Below are positions 26,047 to 33,721 of a stretch of DNA of 64,000 bases, in pieces. The position numbers were made by a program, and so were the translations under genes. The notes under the pieces are model-generated. The model was given only the letters and a program-made list of their open reading frames with translations, made no database searches and was not told where the DNA came from. This DNA comes from Streptomyces sp. NBC_01471 (GTDB lineage: Bacteria; Actinomycetota; Actinomycetes; Streptomycetales; Streptomycetaceae): NCBI RefSeq assembly GCF_041438865.1, contig NZ_CP109450.1:3706501-3770500 (forward strand), in the 5' to 3' direction. The stretch's first letter is position 1, and the number at the start of each line of letters is the position of its first letter.

Positions 26047-27305
26047 CGCAGGGCTTCCTCGGGGGTTGCGGTGGGCAGGGGGGCGCCGGCGCGCCGGACC
26101 TCGGCCCGGATGGTGTTCCGTACGACGGCGATCCGCGCGGCGGCCTCCTCCGGCGACGACGCGTCGACGACCACATGGCCGTGGCGGCTCGCGGAGTCCG
26201 TGGTGGGCGGCAGCACGTCGTCCGGCCGGAACCGGAAGGTGAGGGCGTGGACCCAGGGCAGCGCCCGCGCCTCGTCCAGACCTGTCACGGAGGTGAGGAT
26301 CCCGGCGGTGAACTCGAAGAACCCGACCGCCGCGTACCGGCCGGGCACGATCCGCGGCACCTCCTCGCCCGCCAGCGCCCGGAAGATGACCGCCTCCAGG
26401 TCGAAGCCGCCGGCCACGTCCACGAGGAGCGGGATGCGGTCCCCGCCGAGCCGTGCCTGCGACTCGACCACCCGGGGGCCGTCGGCGGTGAGGATCACCT
26501 CGGTGTGCGCGGGGCCGAACTCGTAGTCGGCGAGGTCGAGCAGCGAGGTGACGGTGGCGCGTACGGCGGCGGTGTCCGCGCCGGGCAGCGGCGCCGGGTG
26601 GAGGTGGCCGCGCTCCACGAAACAGGGCGGGCCGCTGGTCTCCTTCGCCGTGATGCCCACGACGTGGTGCTGGCCTTCGACGGTGAGCGTCTCCACGCTG
26701 TACTCGGGGCCCCGCAGATACTCCTCGACCACGAACGGCCCGGTCAGGCCCGCGGCCTCGATCCGGTCCGACCAGCCGACGAGGTCGGCCGGGGAGTGCA
26801 GCAGCGCGACGCCCCGGCTGCCGGCCGACCTGGCCGGCTTGACGACGCACGGGAAGCCGATGCTCCGCGCGGCTTCGTACACCTCGGAACATCGGGCGGC
26901 CTCGGCCACCCGCACCGGGGAGACCCCGTTGCGGTTGAGGAGTTCCCGGGTGGCGGCCTTGTCATTGAGCAGCCGCACCGACTCGGCGCGGTTGGGCGAG
27001 AGCCCGAGCCGCTCCGCGACCCGCACCACCGGCACCATGCTGCTCTCGCTGCCCAGGTGCAGGATGTGTCCCACCCCGTGGGCGAGGGCGGTCTCCTCGA
27101 CGAGGGCGCACAGCGCCTGCTCGTCCGAGAAGTCCACGAACAGCAACTCCTCCGAGTGCCGGGCGACTTCCCGCAGATAACCGGCGTCGCGCAGCGAGGG
27201 GTCCCAGACCGACCAGACCCGGAATCCGGCGTCGACGGCCTTGCGGACGAGCTGGTGGTACGGCATGACCATCAACAGCCGGTCCGCGTTGCGTGGTTGC
27301 GTCAT
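26043..27305 (-). CDS. ATP-grasp ligase 3 (L-amino-acid-ligase-like)
   Basis: The protein has 420 residues, the same length as ligase 2 and clearly related but diverged. ATP site: GFPCVVKPARSAGSRGVALL; FVVEEYLRGPEYSVETLTVE; catalytic end RVVESQARLGGDRIPLLVDV. The FVERGHLHPAPLP segment matches the loop after the central strand in BacD-like enzymes. Such enzymes build dipeptides from unprotected amino acids. With ligases 1 and 2 it could assemble a tri- or tetrapeptide in steps. ATGA overlaps join it to the exporter gene upstream and to ligase 2 downstream. Confidence 0.87.
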   Translation of the reverse strand: MTQPRNADRLLMVMPYHQLVRKAVDAGFRVWSVWDPSLRDAGYLREVARHSEELLFVDFSDEQALCALVEETALAHGVGHILHLGSESSMVPVVRVAERLGLSPNRAESVRLLNDKAATRELLNRNGVSPVRVAEAARCSEVYEAARSIGFPCVVKPARSAGSRGVALLHSPADLVGWSDRIEAAGLTGPFVVEEYLRGPEYSVETLTVEGQHHVVGITAKETSGPPCFVERGHLHPAPLPGADTAAVRATVTSLLDLADYEFGPAHTEVILTADGPRVVESQARLGGDRIPLLVDVAGGFDLEAVIFRALAGEEVPRIVPGRYAAVGFFEFTAGILTSVTGLDEARALPWVHALTFRFRPDDVLPPTTDSASRHGHVVVDASSPEEAAARIAVVRNTIRAEVRRAGAPLPTATPEEALR

Positions 27306-28624
27306 GAGGTCGCTCCCTTCGGCTGGGGTGTCGCTGCCACGGTGGCCTTCACGGGTGCGACGGCCCGGTTCTCACGCAGCCGCAGCAGCGAGCGGTACAG
27401 CACGATCGCGGCGGCCCCGAACACCCCGTACAGCAGGCTGATGCCGAGCGGCGGGACGAGTGCGCCGAGCGTGACGAAGAGCGACCCGACCAGCAGGCCG
27501 ATCCGGGCGTTGAGGCCGTAGGCCGCCATGTACTTGCTGCGCGCCGCCGGGTCCACCAGGTCCGCCAGGATGGCCTGCTTGACCGGTACGTTGACGACCT
27601 CGCCGATGGTGAGGACCACCGCCGCGGCGATCAGCACCCACCCGGAGTCGCTCACCGCCCACACCATGTAGCCCGCGGTGAAGACCGCGATGCCGAAGTA
27701 GAGCCGGGCGCGGTCGGACAGCTTCCGGAAGAGGGAGTTGGCGAACAGCGCGAGCGCCACCACCAGCACGGTGTTGACGGCCCGCAGCACGCCCAGCATC
27801 GCCACCCCGTCCAGCTGCGGCGTCCATGCGCCGAGGCCGGTGAGGGTCTGCCGGGGGAAGTGGGCGGAGAGCCGCACCGCGATGTAGTAGCTGATCTGCA
27901 CCTCGATGGAGCGGGTGAGGACCGCGGCGACCAGGAGCCGGAAGAAGACGTGGTCGCGCGCCACCGACAGGTAGCCCCGCAGCATCGGCATGATGCCGCC
28001 CGCGGGCCGCTCCACGGCATCCGGCGTGCCCACGAGCGCGGGGTCCAGCGAGGGGGCGGTCTCCGCCAGCCACCGCCAGGTGACGAACGCGGTGCCGATG
28101 GAGAGCGCGGCGCCGCCGGTCAGCAGCAGCGCGAAGTGACCGCCGTAGAGGAAGCCGCCGACGAGCGCGCCGACGGTGAACGCCATGTTGATCGACCAGT
28201 AGTTGATCGTGTAGACGAGCGGGCGGCTCTCCGGTGTGGAGACGTCCACCATCATCGCGTCGGCCGCGGGCGTGGCCGCCCCCGACAGACAGGTGTTGAC
28301 CAGGTAGAACACGAACGTCGCCACACCCGACTGCCACCAGGGCGAGTTGGCGAGCGCCAGTGCGGCGAAGGACACCGCGGCGCCCGCCTCACCCGCGACG
28401 AGCAGCGGCTTGCGCCCGACGATGTCGGCGAGGTGGCCGCCGACGAAGTTGCTGCCGATACCGGCGGCGGCCACCACCAGGGTGAGCACACCGGCGGCGG
28501 CCGCTCCGTACAGCGCCGCCAGGTGGATGACCATGAGCGGCACCAGCATGACCGCCAGCATGCGCTGGACGAAGCCGACGCCCATCCGCAGCTTGATGTT
28601 GGGGTGGAGCTGACGGAAGTTCAC
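27302..28624 (-). CDS. MFS exporter of the ATP-grasp operon
   Basis: The protein has 440 residues and 12 predicted helices. The MFS motif after helix 2 is GGHLADIVGRKPLLVAGEAG, and the second half has RKLSDRARLYFGIAVFTAGY. It most resembles drug/peptide exporters such as the one in bacilysin-type clusters, so it probably exports the operon product and gives self-protection (inference from context). It begins with GTG overlapping the tautomerase stop (GTGA, 28621-28624) and its own stop overlaps the start of ligase 3. Confidence 0.88.
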   Translation of the reverse strand: MNFRQLHPNIKLRMGVGFVQRMLAVMLVPLMVIHLAALYGAAAAGVLTLVVAAAGIGSNFVGGHLADIVGRKPLLVAGEAGAAVSFAALALANSPWWQSGVATFVFYLVNTCLSGAATPAADAMMVDVSTPESRPLVYTINYWSINMAFTVGALVGGFLYGGHFALLLTGGAALSIGTAFVTWRWLAETAPSLDPALVGTPDAVERPAGGIMPMLRGYLSVARDHVFFRLLVAAVLTRSIEVQISYYIAVRLSAHFPRQTLTGLGAWTPQLDGVAMLGVLRAVNTVLVVALALFANSLFRKLSDRARLYFGIAVFTAGYMVWAVSDSGWVLIAAAVVLTIGEVVNVPVKQAILADLVDPAARSKYMAAYGLNARIGLLVGSLFVTLGALVPPLGISLLYGVFGAAAIVLYRSLLRLRENRAVAPVKATVAATPQPKGATS

Positions 28625-28887
28625 GACACCCCGCCCCTCGGCGGTTCCCCGCCGGACGGCCGCGGGTCCCCTGACAGCTGGGCGTCTTCGGACGGCCGGG
28701 CGTCGCCCGCGTCGGCCAGTTCACCGCCCATGCCCCAGTAGCCGCGTTCCACGTCCCGCACCAGGACGGTCACCGCCGACGCGGGGCAGCCCGCGACGCG
28801 GCTGACGGTGTCGGTCACTTCCTTGACGAGTTGCGCCCGCCGCGCCCGGTCGTTGCCCTGCCACCAGTCCACTGTGATCACCGGCAT
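28621..28887 (-). CDS. 4-oxalocrotonate tautomerase-family enzyme
   Basis: The protein has 88 residues. It begins MPVITVDWWQGNDRARRAQL, giving the N-terminal proline that is the catalytic base of this superfamily, followed by VKEVTDTVSRVAGCPASAVT and a 25-residue low-complexity tail not found in the 60-residue classical enzyme. Members shift double bonds in enol/keto acids or act on related substrates. Inside an operon with cysteine-synthase-like and ATP-grasp genes it may tailor the beta-substituent or an alpha-keto intermediate. Spacing of 47 bases from the upstream gene and a GTGA overlap with the exporter keep it in the operon. Confidence 0.82.
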   Translation of the reverse strand: MPVITVDWWQGNDRARRAQLVKEVTDTVSRVAGCPASAVTVLVRDVERGYWGMGGELADAGDARPSEDAQLSGDPRPSGGEPPRGGVS

Positions 28888-28934
28888 GTCGAAGCCTTTC
28901 CGAATTTCCGAAGGGGGGATGGGTGAACCGGCGC

Positions 28935-29915
28935 TCAGGAGGCGCCCCACAGGCTCAGATAGCGCTCCCCGGTGTCGGGGAAGACGGTGACCACCGTCTT
29001 CCCCGCGTACTCGGGCTTGGCGACGAGCTGTGCGCAGGCGTGGGCCACCGCGCCGGCGGAGACCCCCGCGAAGATGCCCTGGCTGCGGGCGAGTCCACGG
29101 GCGGCGTCCAGCGCCTCCTCGTCGCCGACGGTCATCACCTGGTCGATGAGCGAGACGTCCGTGGTGGGCGCGACGAATCCGCCGTTGAGACCCGGGATGC
29201 GGTGCTGGCCCGCGGTGCCGCGCGAGAGGACCGGGGAGTTCTCCGGCTCGACGGCCACGACGTGCACCGAAGGGGCCTGCTCCTTCAGGTACGTGGCGAT
29301 TCCGGTGAGCGTGCCGCCGGTGCCGACCCCGCACACCAGCACGTCCACCCGGCCTGCGGTGTCGGCCCAGATCTCGGGCCCGGTGGTCTCGTAGTGGGCG
29401 GCGACGTTGTCCGGGTTCTCGTGCTGGCACGGGAACCACGAACCGGGCGTCGCCGCGTGCAGCTCCTCCGCCTTCTCGATCGCCCCCGGGTACCCGTCGG
29501 CCTGTGGCGTCTGCACCACCTCGGCGCCGAGCGCCTTCAGCAGCGCCACCCGCTCGGCGGTGGCGCTGTCGGGCAGCACGATGACGCAGCGGTAGCCGCG
29601 GCTCGCCGAGAACGCCGCGAGCGAGATGCCGGTGTTGCCGCTCGTCGCCTCGACGACGGTGCCGCCCGCGGTGATGTCACCGCGGGCTTCGGCGTGCCGC
29701 AGCATCGAAAGAGCCGCCCGGTCCTTGCTGCTGGACAGCGGGTTGGCCGACTCCAGCTTGGCCAGGACGGTGGCGCCCGGCGCGGCTCCCTCGATCCTCA
29801 GGCGGATCAGCGGCGTACCGCCGACCAGGTCCTCGATGCTGTCCGCGATACGGGGCCGCCCTGTGCCGAGGGGCTGATCGGCGGTACGGGGCCGCTCGGT
29901 GCTGGTGCTCTTCAC
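28935..29915 (-). CDS. Cysteine-synthase-like PLP enzyme (beta-substituted alanine synthase)
   Basis: The protein has 326 residues. Fold-type II PLP motifs: LESANPLSSSKDRAALSMLR with the PLP-binding Lys in SKDR, the substrate loop ATSGNTGISLAAFSASRGY, the phosphate-binding GVGTGGTLTGIATYLKE, and the C-terminal FAGVSAGAVAHACAQ. The family makes cysteine or other beta-substituted alanines from O-acetylserine and a nucleophile. Because the next gene upstream is a serine acetyltransferase and the rest of the operon is ligases, a specialised nucleophile rather than sulfide is likely. I prefer the GTG at 29915, which follows GGAGAAG; a GTG at 29927 is the longer option. Confidence 0.9.
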   Translation of the reverse strand: MKSTSTERPRTADQPLGTGRPRIADSIEDLVGGTPLIRLRIEGAAPGATVLAKLESANPLSSSKDRAALSMLRHAEARGDITAGGTVVEATSGNTGISLAAFSASRGYRCVIVLPDSATAERVALLKALGAEVVQTPQADGYPGAIEKAEELHAATPGSWFPCQHENPDNVAAHYETTGPEIWADTAGRVDVLVCGVGTGGTLTGIATYLKEQAPSVHVVAVEPENSPVLSRGTAGQHRIPGLNGGFVAPTTDVSLIDQVMTVGDEEALDAARGLARSQGIFAGVSAGAVAHACAQLVAKPEYAGKTVVTVFPDTGERYLSLWGAS

Positions 29916-30008
29916 TGTCTTCTCCACGACGTCGGGGGCCGCGCGGCGCTCTCACGGCCGCGCGGCGGGGGCGGAAGTCTGCTGGGGCGGATGTCCCGCG
30001 GGGGGGGG

Positions 30009-30674
30009 CTACCAGGAGCCGGCGGATGCGGTCACGGCGAGGCTCTCGGTCAGGGGCCGCCTCGCGCCGCCCGCCGTGTGGACCACCGCCGTCGGCGCCA
30101 GCACCCGCGCCCCGGCGGGCACGTCCCGGTGGACGAGGGCCTGCGCACCGATCACGGCGTGGTCGCCGACGGTCACAGGACCGAGGACGGTGGCGCCGGT
30201 GCCCAGCACCACGTGCCGGCCCACCACCGGATGGCGGCGCTCGCCCTCGGGGCGGAGCACATCGCTCCACCAGCCGACCGCCCCGAGCGTCACCTGGTGG
30301 TAGAGCGTCGAGTCGGCGCCGACGGCTGCGGTCTCGCCGATGACGACGGCCGCCCCGTGGTCGATGAACACCCGGCGTCCGATCCGCGCCCCCGGGTGGA
30401 TCTCCACCGAGGTCGCACGCCGTGCCAACGCCGCCACGAGCCGGGCCGGCAGCCGCCGGCCGCGGCGGTGCAGCCGGTGCGCCACCCGGTGCGCCCAGAG
30501 CGCGGGCAGCGCCGCGTGCAGCAGCCCTTCCCGCCGGTTGCGGATCGAGGGGTCACGGGCGACGACCACGTCGAGGTCCTCCCGCAGCGTGCGCAGGAGT
30601 CCCAGCTCGGCGGTGTCCGCCTCCGGCCCGGACCGGAGGGCGGCGGATCCGCTCGCCGCGCTCGGCCGCCTCAC
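30009..30674 (-). CDS. Serine O-acetyltransferase (CysE/EpsC-like)
   Basis: The protein has 221 residues. The C-terminal left-handed beta-helix is obvious from its hexapeptides (GARIGRRVFIDHGAAVVIGE; VGADSTLYHQVTLGAVGWW; VVGRHVVLGTGATVLGPVTV), including the DHG and GWW-type elements of serine acetyltransferases. The N-terminal helical part is short. It would make O-acetyl-L-serine for the adjacent PLP enzyme, securing the substrate inside the pathway. GTG start overlaps the flavin reductase stop (30671-30674). Its presence in the operon separates this from ordinary cysteine supply. Confidence 0.9.
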   Translation of the reverse strand: MRRPSAASGSAALRSGPEADTAELGLLRTLREDLDVVVARDPSIRNRREGLLHAALPALWAHRVAHRLHRRGRRLPARLVAALARRATSVEIHPGARIGRRVFIDHGAAVVIGETAAVGADSTLYHQVTLGAVGWWSDVLRPEGERRHPVVGRHVVLGTGATVLGPVTVGDHAVIGAQALVHRDVPAGARVLAPTAVVHTAGGARRPLTESLAVTASAGSW

Positions 30675-31258
30675 ACCGGCACCGACTCGCGGGGCCCGAC
30701 CGCCGCCAGCAGGGCGTCCGTCAGGCCTGCGAGGGCGGCCACCACATCGGGGTCGGCGACCAGACCGTCGGCCCCCCGCAGGGCCGGCGCGTCACCGACC
30801 GCGACCTGCGGATGCTCCACCACGCGCGCCCCGCAACGCCCCAGCACCGCCTTGAGGGTGACCTGCGCGCCGGCTGCTCCCCTGGCGCCCGGGGAGGCGC
30901 TGAGAACAGCGGTGAGCCGGCCGCGCAGCGCGTCCTGCCCGGCGCCGCCCTGCGGACGCGACAACCAGTCCAGGGCGTTCTTCAACGCTCCCGGCATCTC
31001 GCCGTTGTACGCGGGCGTGCTGATGACCAGCGCGTCGGCCGAAGCGACCATCTCGTGTGCGGCCAGGACGGGTTCGCTGGCTCCGGAGAGTTCGAGCTCC
31101 CGCTCGTAGTGCGGCAGCTCCCCGACGGCGAGCCGGCGGATGTCGACGGCCCCGGCCCGCTCGGTGATCAGCCGCCCGACGGTGGCCAGGAGTGCGGTGT
31201 TGGCCGACTCCCGGCGCGTACTACCGGAAACAAGAACGATCTTCAGGGGGGTGTCCAC
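30671..31258 (-). CDS. NAD(P)H-dependent FMN reductase
   Basis: The protein has 195 residues with the flavodoxin-like FMN_red fold: LVSGSTRRESANTALLATVG binds the FMN phosphate, and STPAYNGEMPGALKNALDWL is the family signature. Such enzymes supply reduced flavin or reduce quinones, azo or nitro/nitroso groups. As the first gene of the operon it may provide FMNH2 or reduce a heteroatom group of the product (inference). The GTG at 31258 follows AGGAG at good spacing. A candidate operator (GGAAC-N5-GTTCC) lies 52 bases upstream. Confidence 0.87.
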   Translation of the reverse strand: MDTPLKIVLVSGSTRRESANTALLATVGRLITERAGAVDIRRLAVGELPHYERELELSGASEPVLAAHEMVASADALVISTPAYNGEMPGALKNALDWLSRPQGGAGQDALRGRLTAVLSASPGARGAAGAQVTLKAVLGRCGARVVEHPQVAVGDAPALRGADGLVADPDVVAALAGLTDALLAAVGPRESVPV

Positions 31259-31602
31259 CGGCTCTCCTCCTCACGGGCCCGCCGCTGGGCCCCGTGCCGA
31301 GGACAGAGTGGAACAACCGGTTCCCGATGGCCTCCCGCTCCGTTCCCCCGCCGTCGAACCGGGCGGGACCGGGCAGGGGAGGCGGTGCTGACGGAGCCGA
31401 CCGGGCCTGATCCCGGCCTCCGTGGACCGAACAGCCAGGCGGTTTCGTCTGGATCATCGTGCGGACTTTCGGAGGTACCTGTGATGTCGCTCCGGTCAGG
31501 CGGGCGGCCGCGGTCTTCTCGGCCCCACGCGACCGTCCGCCACTCGCTTCCTGATCGAGTCGCTGCTCGTCAACCGCTGTTCAATAGTCCGGTGAACGTA
31601 CT
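31259..31602. promoter_or_regulatory. Divergent control region of ATP-grasp operon and PadR gene
   Basis: A 344-base stretch without a convincing gene. On the operon side: a hairpin-forming segment at 31272-31296 (CACGGG against CCCGTG) and the inverted repeat GGAAC-N5-GTTCC at 31310-31324, nested around AACCGGTT. On the PadR side: ATAGT-N11-ACTAT at 31584-31604. The middle, 31325-31580, shows nothing I can identify. The repeats are plausible operators for unknown regulators and for PadR respectively. Confidence 0.4.
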
Positions 31603-31968
31603 ATGGTCGCTCGCATGGTTGATCGCGGTAGATCCATGCAGGAACCGACCCTGCTCATCCTCACGGCTCTGGCCGACAGACCCCGGCATGGCTACGGACT
31701 GGCTCAGGAGGTGCTGACGATTTCTCAGGGCCGCGTGCGGCTACGTACCGGGACGCTCTACGGGTCCCTCGAACGCCTTCAGGAGGAAGGCCTGATTGAG
31801 GTCTTCTCGGAGGAGCGGGTCGAGGGGCGGCTCCGGCGCACGTACACCCTCACCCGCGCCGGACGAGACACCCTCACCGTGGAAGTCCGGCGCATCACTG
31901 CCACCGCTCGCGAGGCCACCCGACGCCTCAAGCAAGCCACCGTCGAGCCGACCGGAGCCCCCGCATGA
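31603..31968 (+). CDS. PadR-family transcriptional regulator
   Basis: The protein has 121 residues or slightly fewer. The winged helix is LLILTALADRPRHGYGLAQE, VRLRTGTLYGSLERLQEEGL and RRTYTLTRAGRDTL, typical of PadR. Start is uncertain: ATG codons at 31603, 31615 and 31636 are all in frame. GGTGA seven bases before 31603 supports the first, but the ATAGT-N11-ACTAT repeat overlaps that codon and would sit better upstream of a later start. The next gene overlaps by ATGA, a common pairing in which PadR represses a membrane-protein gene. Confidence 0.85.
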   Translation: MVARMVDRGRSMQEPTLLILTALADRPRHGYGLAQEVLTISQGRVRLRTGTLYGSLERLQEEGLIEVFSEERVEGRLRRTYTLTRAGRDTLTVEVRRITATAREATRRLKQATVEPTGAPA

Positions 31969-32786
31969 CTGACGCCCAGCACTCCTCCCGTGTCCTGTCT
32001 CTCTACCCACGCCGATATCGGGCAAGCCACGGTGCCGAGATCCTGCAGATGTACCGGGATGCCGGCGAGGGAGCCTCAGCGGCTGCCGGCCGTCTGGAGC
32101 AACTGGACATCGCGGCCCATGCGTTGCGCGTAAGGACGCGCACCGGCTCCAGCCATCGGGCCGGCCGCTTCCTGGTGGCCACAGCCCCGTACGCCCTGGC
32201 GGCCGCCGGGTCGATCGCCGCCGCCGGGCTGACCACCGCGGTGGCGGACGCCGCGCGTGGCGGGAGCACGGCCGGTATGAATCTCCTCGGCGCTGCGGTG
32301 TACGTGACCGTGCTGGCGGCCGGAGCCACGGCCTGCCTGGGACGCTGGTCGATGTCCCGGGTATTGGGGGCGCTGTCCCTCGTGGCGCTGCTCGCAGGGG
32401 CCCAGGGTTCCGCCTGGCTGATCCCGCTAGTGGCCCTGGTGGCGGTGATGCCTGCAGCGGTCGTACCAGGAAGAATCGACCGCCGACTGGCCTCGGCCTA
32501 CGCCGTCATCACCTGGCTGCCTTCCCTTTGCGCGGCCCTCTCGGGCGACAGCGACTTCTTCCTCGGGATGATTCAGCAACTCGGTCCCATCATGCTGCTT
32601 ATCGCCATCCGCACCGCGGTCCCGGGGGTCCGTCCCCGGCACATCCTCGCGATCCTGGTGGCCGGCGCACCGTGGGCCACGACAGCTACGGGCTCACCGG
32701 TCGGCGCCGCCATTGTCATTGCGGTCCTCGCCATCGCCTGGGGAGTCGGCCGCCTGTCCCGTGGGCGGCTCCCCGTCACCGCCTAG
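31965..32786 (+). CDS. PadR-linked multi-helix membrane protein
   Basis: The protein has 273 residues. The soluble N-terminus carries LSLYPRRYRASHGAEILQMY, the motif seen at the start of many membrane proteins encoded next to PadR regulators. About eight hydrophobic segments follow (for example YALAAAGSIAAAGLTTAV, WLIPLVALVAVMPAAVVPG, IVIAVLAIAWGVGRL). Function unknown; such pairs often respond to envelope stress or antibiotics. The ATG overlaps the PadR stop. It is convergent with the next gene, overlapping its stop by four bases. Confidence 0.82.
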   Translation: MTDAQHSSRVLSLYPRRYRASHGAEILQMYRDAGEGASAAAGRLEQLDIAAHALRVRTRTGSSHRAGRFLVATAPYALAAAGSIAAAGLTTAVADAARGGSTAGMNLLGAAVYVTVLAAGATACLGRWSMSRVLGALSLVALLAGAQGSAWLIPLVALVAVMPAAVVPGRIDRRLASAYAVITWLPSLCAALSGDSDFFLGMIQQLGPIMLLIAIRTAVPGVRPRHILAILVAGAPWATTATGSPVGAAIVIAVLAIAWGVGRLSRGRLPVTA

Positions 32787-33508
32787 TCCTCCGCACCCCT
32801 GCGGCCCACATAGACCGTGTTGGTCGACGTTCCGCCCTGGAGGGGGTTGTCGAAGGTGACCACGTGCGCCTCCGTATGGGCGAACGCCTCCGCGAGTACG
32901 GCGCTGAACTCGGCGTCCGGCGGATCGTTCGACCACAGGGCGAAGGCCCCGCCGGGACGCAGCAGACCGGCGAGGGCGCGCAGTCCCGCCGGGCGGTAGA
33001 GCGCCGCGTGGCTCGGGTGCAGCACATGGCGCGGTGAGTGGTCCACGTCCAGCAGGATGGCGTCGAAGCGGCGGCCCGGCGCCTCGGGATCCAGGCCGCC
33101 GGGGTCGGCGGCCAGCGCGAAGAAGTCGCCCCGGACCAGTCGGCAGCGGTCGTCCGATGCGAGCCCGGAACCCAGCGGGACCAGACCGCGCCGGTGCCAG
33201 TCGATGACCTCGCCCAGGGCGTCGACCACCATCAGCGTGGCCACCCGCGGATCGTCCAGCGCGGCCCGCGCGGTGTATCCGAGGCCGAGACCGCCCACGG
33301 CGACGTCCAGCGGGGTGTCCGGCAGCCCCGCCAGGCCGAGCCGGGTGAGCTCGGTCTCACCGAAGGTGAAGAGGCTCGACATCAGGAACTCGTCCCCGAG
33401 CTTCACCTCGTACACGTCGTCACCCGAGGCCGGGTCCCGCCTGCGCCACAGACTGATCTCGCCCATCGGCGTGGGCTGCCAGTCGATTTCCTGGAAACGA
33501 GCACTCAT
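32783..33508 (-). CDS. Spermidine-synthase-like / SAM-type methyltransferase
   Basis: The protein has 241 residues. The Rossmann core shows DVAVGGLGLGYTARAALDDP, TLMVVDALGEVIDWHRRGL, RCRLVRGDFFALAADPGG, RFDAILLDVDHSPRHVLHPS and LRPGGAFALWSNDPP, matching the spermidine synthase-like methyltransferase group common in actinobacteria. True polyamine synthesis is uncertain because the N-terminal beta-strand domain of spermidine synthases is only partly recognisable. GGAGAAAG precedes the ATG at 33508. The gene stands alone. Confidence 0.83.
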   Translation of the reverse strand: MSARFQEIDWQPTPMGEISLWRRRDPASGDDVYEVKLGDEFLMSSLFTFGETELTRLGLAGLPDTPLDVAVGGLGLGYTARAALDDPRVATLMVVDALGEVIDWHRRGLVPLGSGLASDDRCRLVRGDFFALAADPGGLDPEAPGRRFDAILLDVDHSPRHVLHPSHAALYRPAGLRALAGLLRPGGAFALWSNDPPDAEFSAVLAEAFAHTEAHVVTFDNPLQGGTSTNTVYVGRRGAED

Positions 33509-33721
33509 CCGCTGACTTTCTCCGTAGGCACGGCCGGGCGGAGCCCGGCGCCCCTGGAGGGTCCCACAGCGGGCGGCGCGGACCGTCCGGCACCGGGCGC
33601 CGGTCCCGGCCGGGTGGCGCTTTGCCGCACACTGGTGGTTCGGACGGACGAGGGACTGGTGGCGAGGGTGCAGACGTACGGGACTTCCGCGGGCAATGGG
33701 GACTCCCCCGGCGGAGCCGGT

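Noticed and set aside
23537..31258. Assignment of the ATP-grasp operon to D-cycloserine or dapdiamide biosynthesis
   Set aside because: No arginase, racemase or heme protein for the first, and no matching oxygenase or amide-forming set for the second; the shared families are too general.
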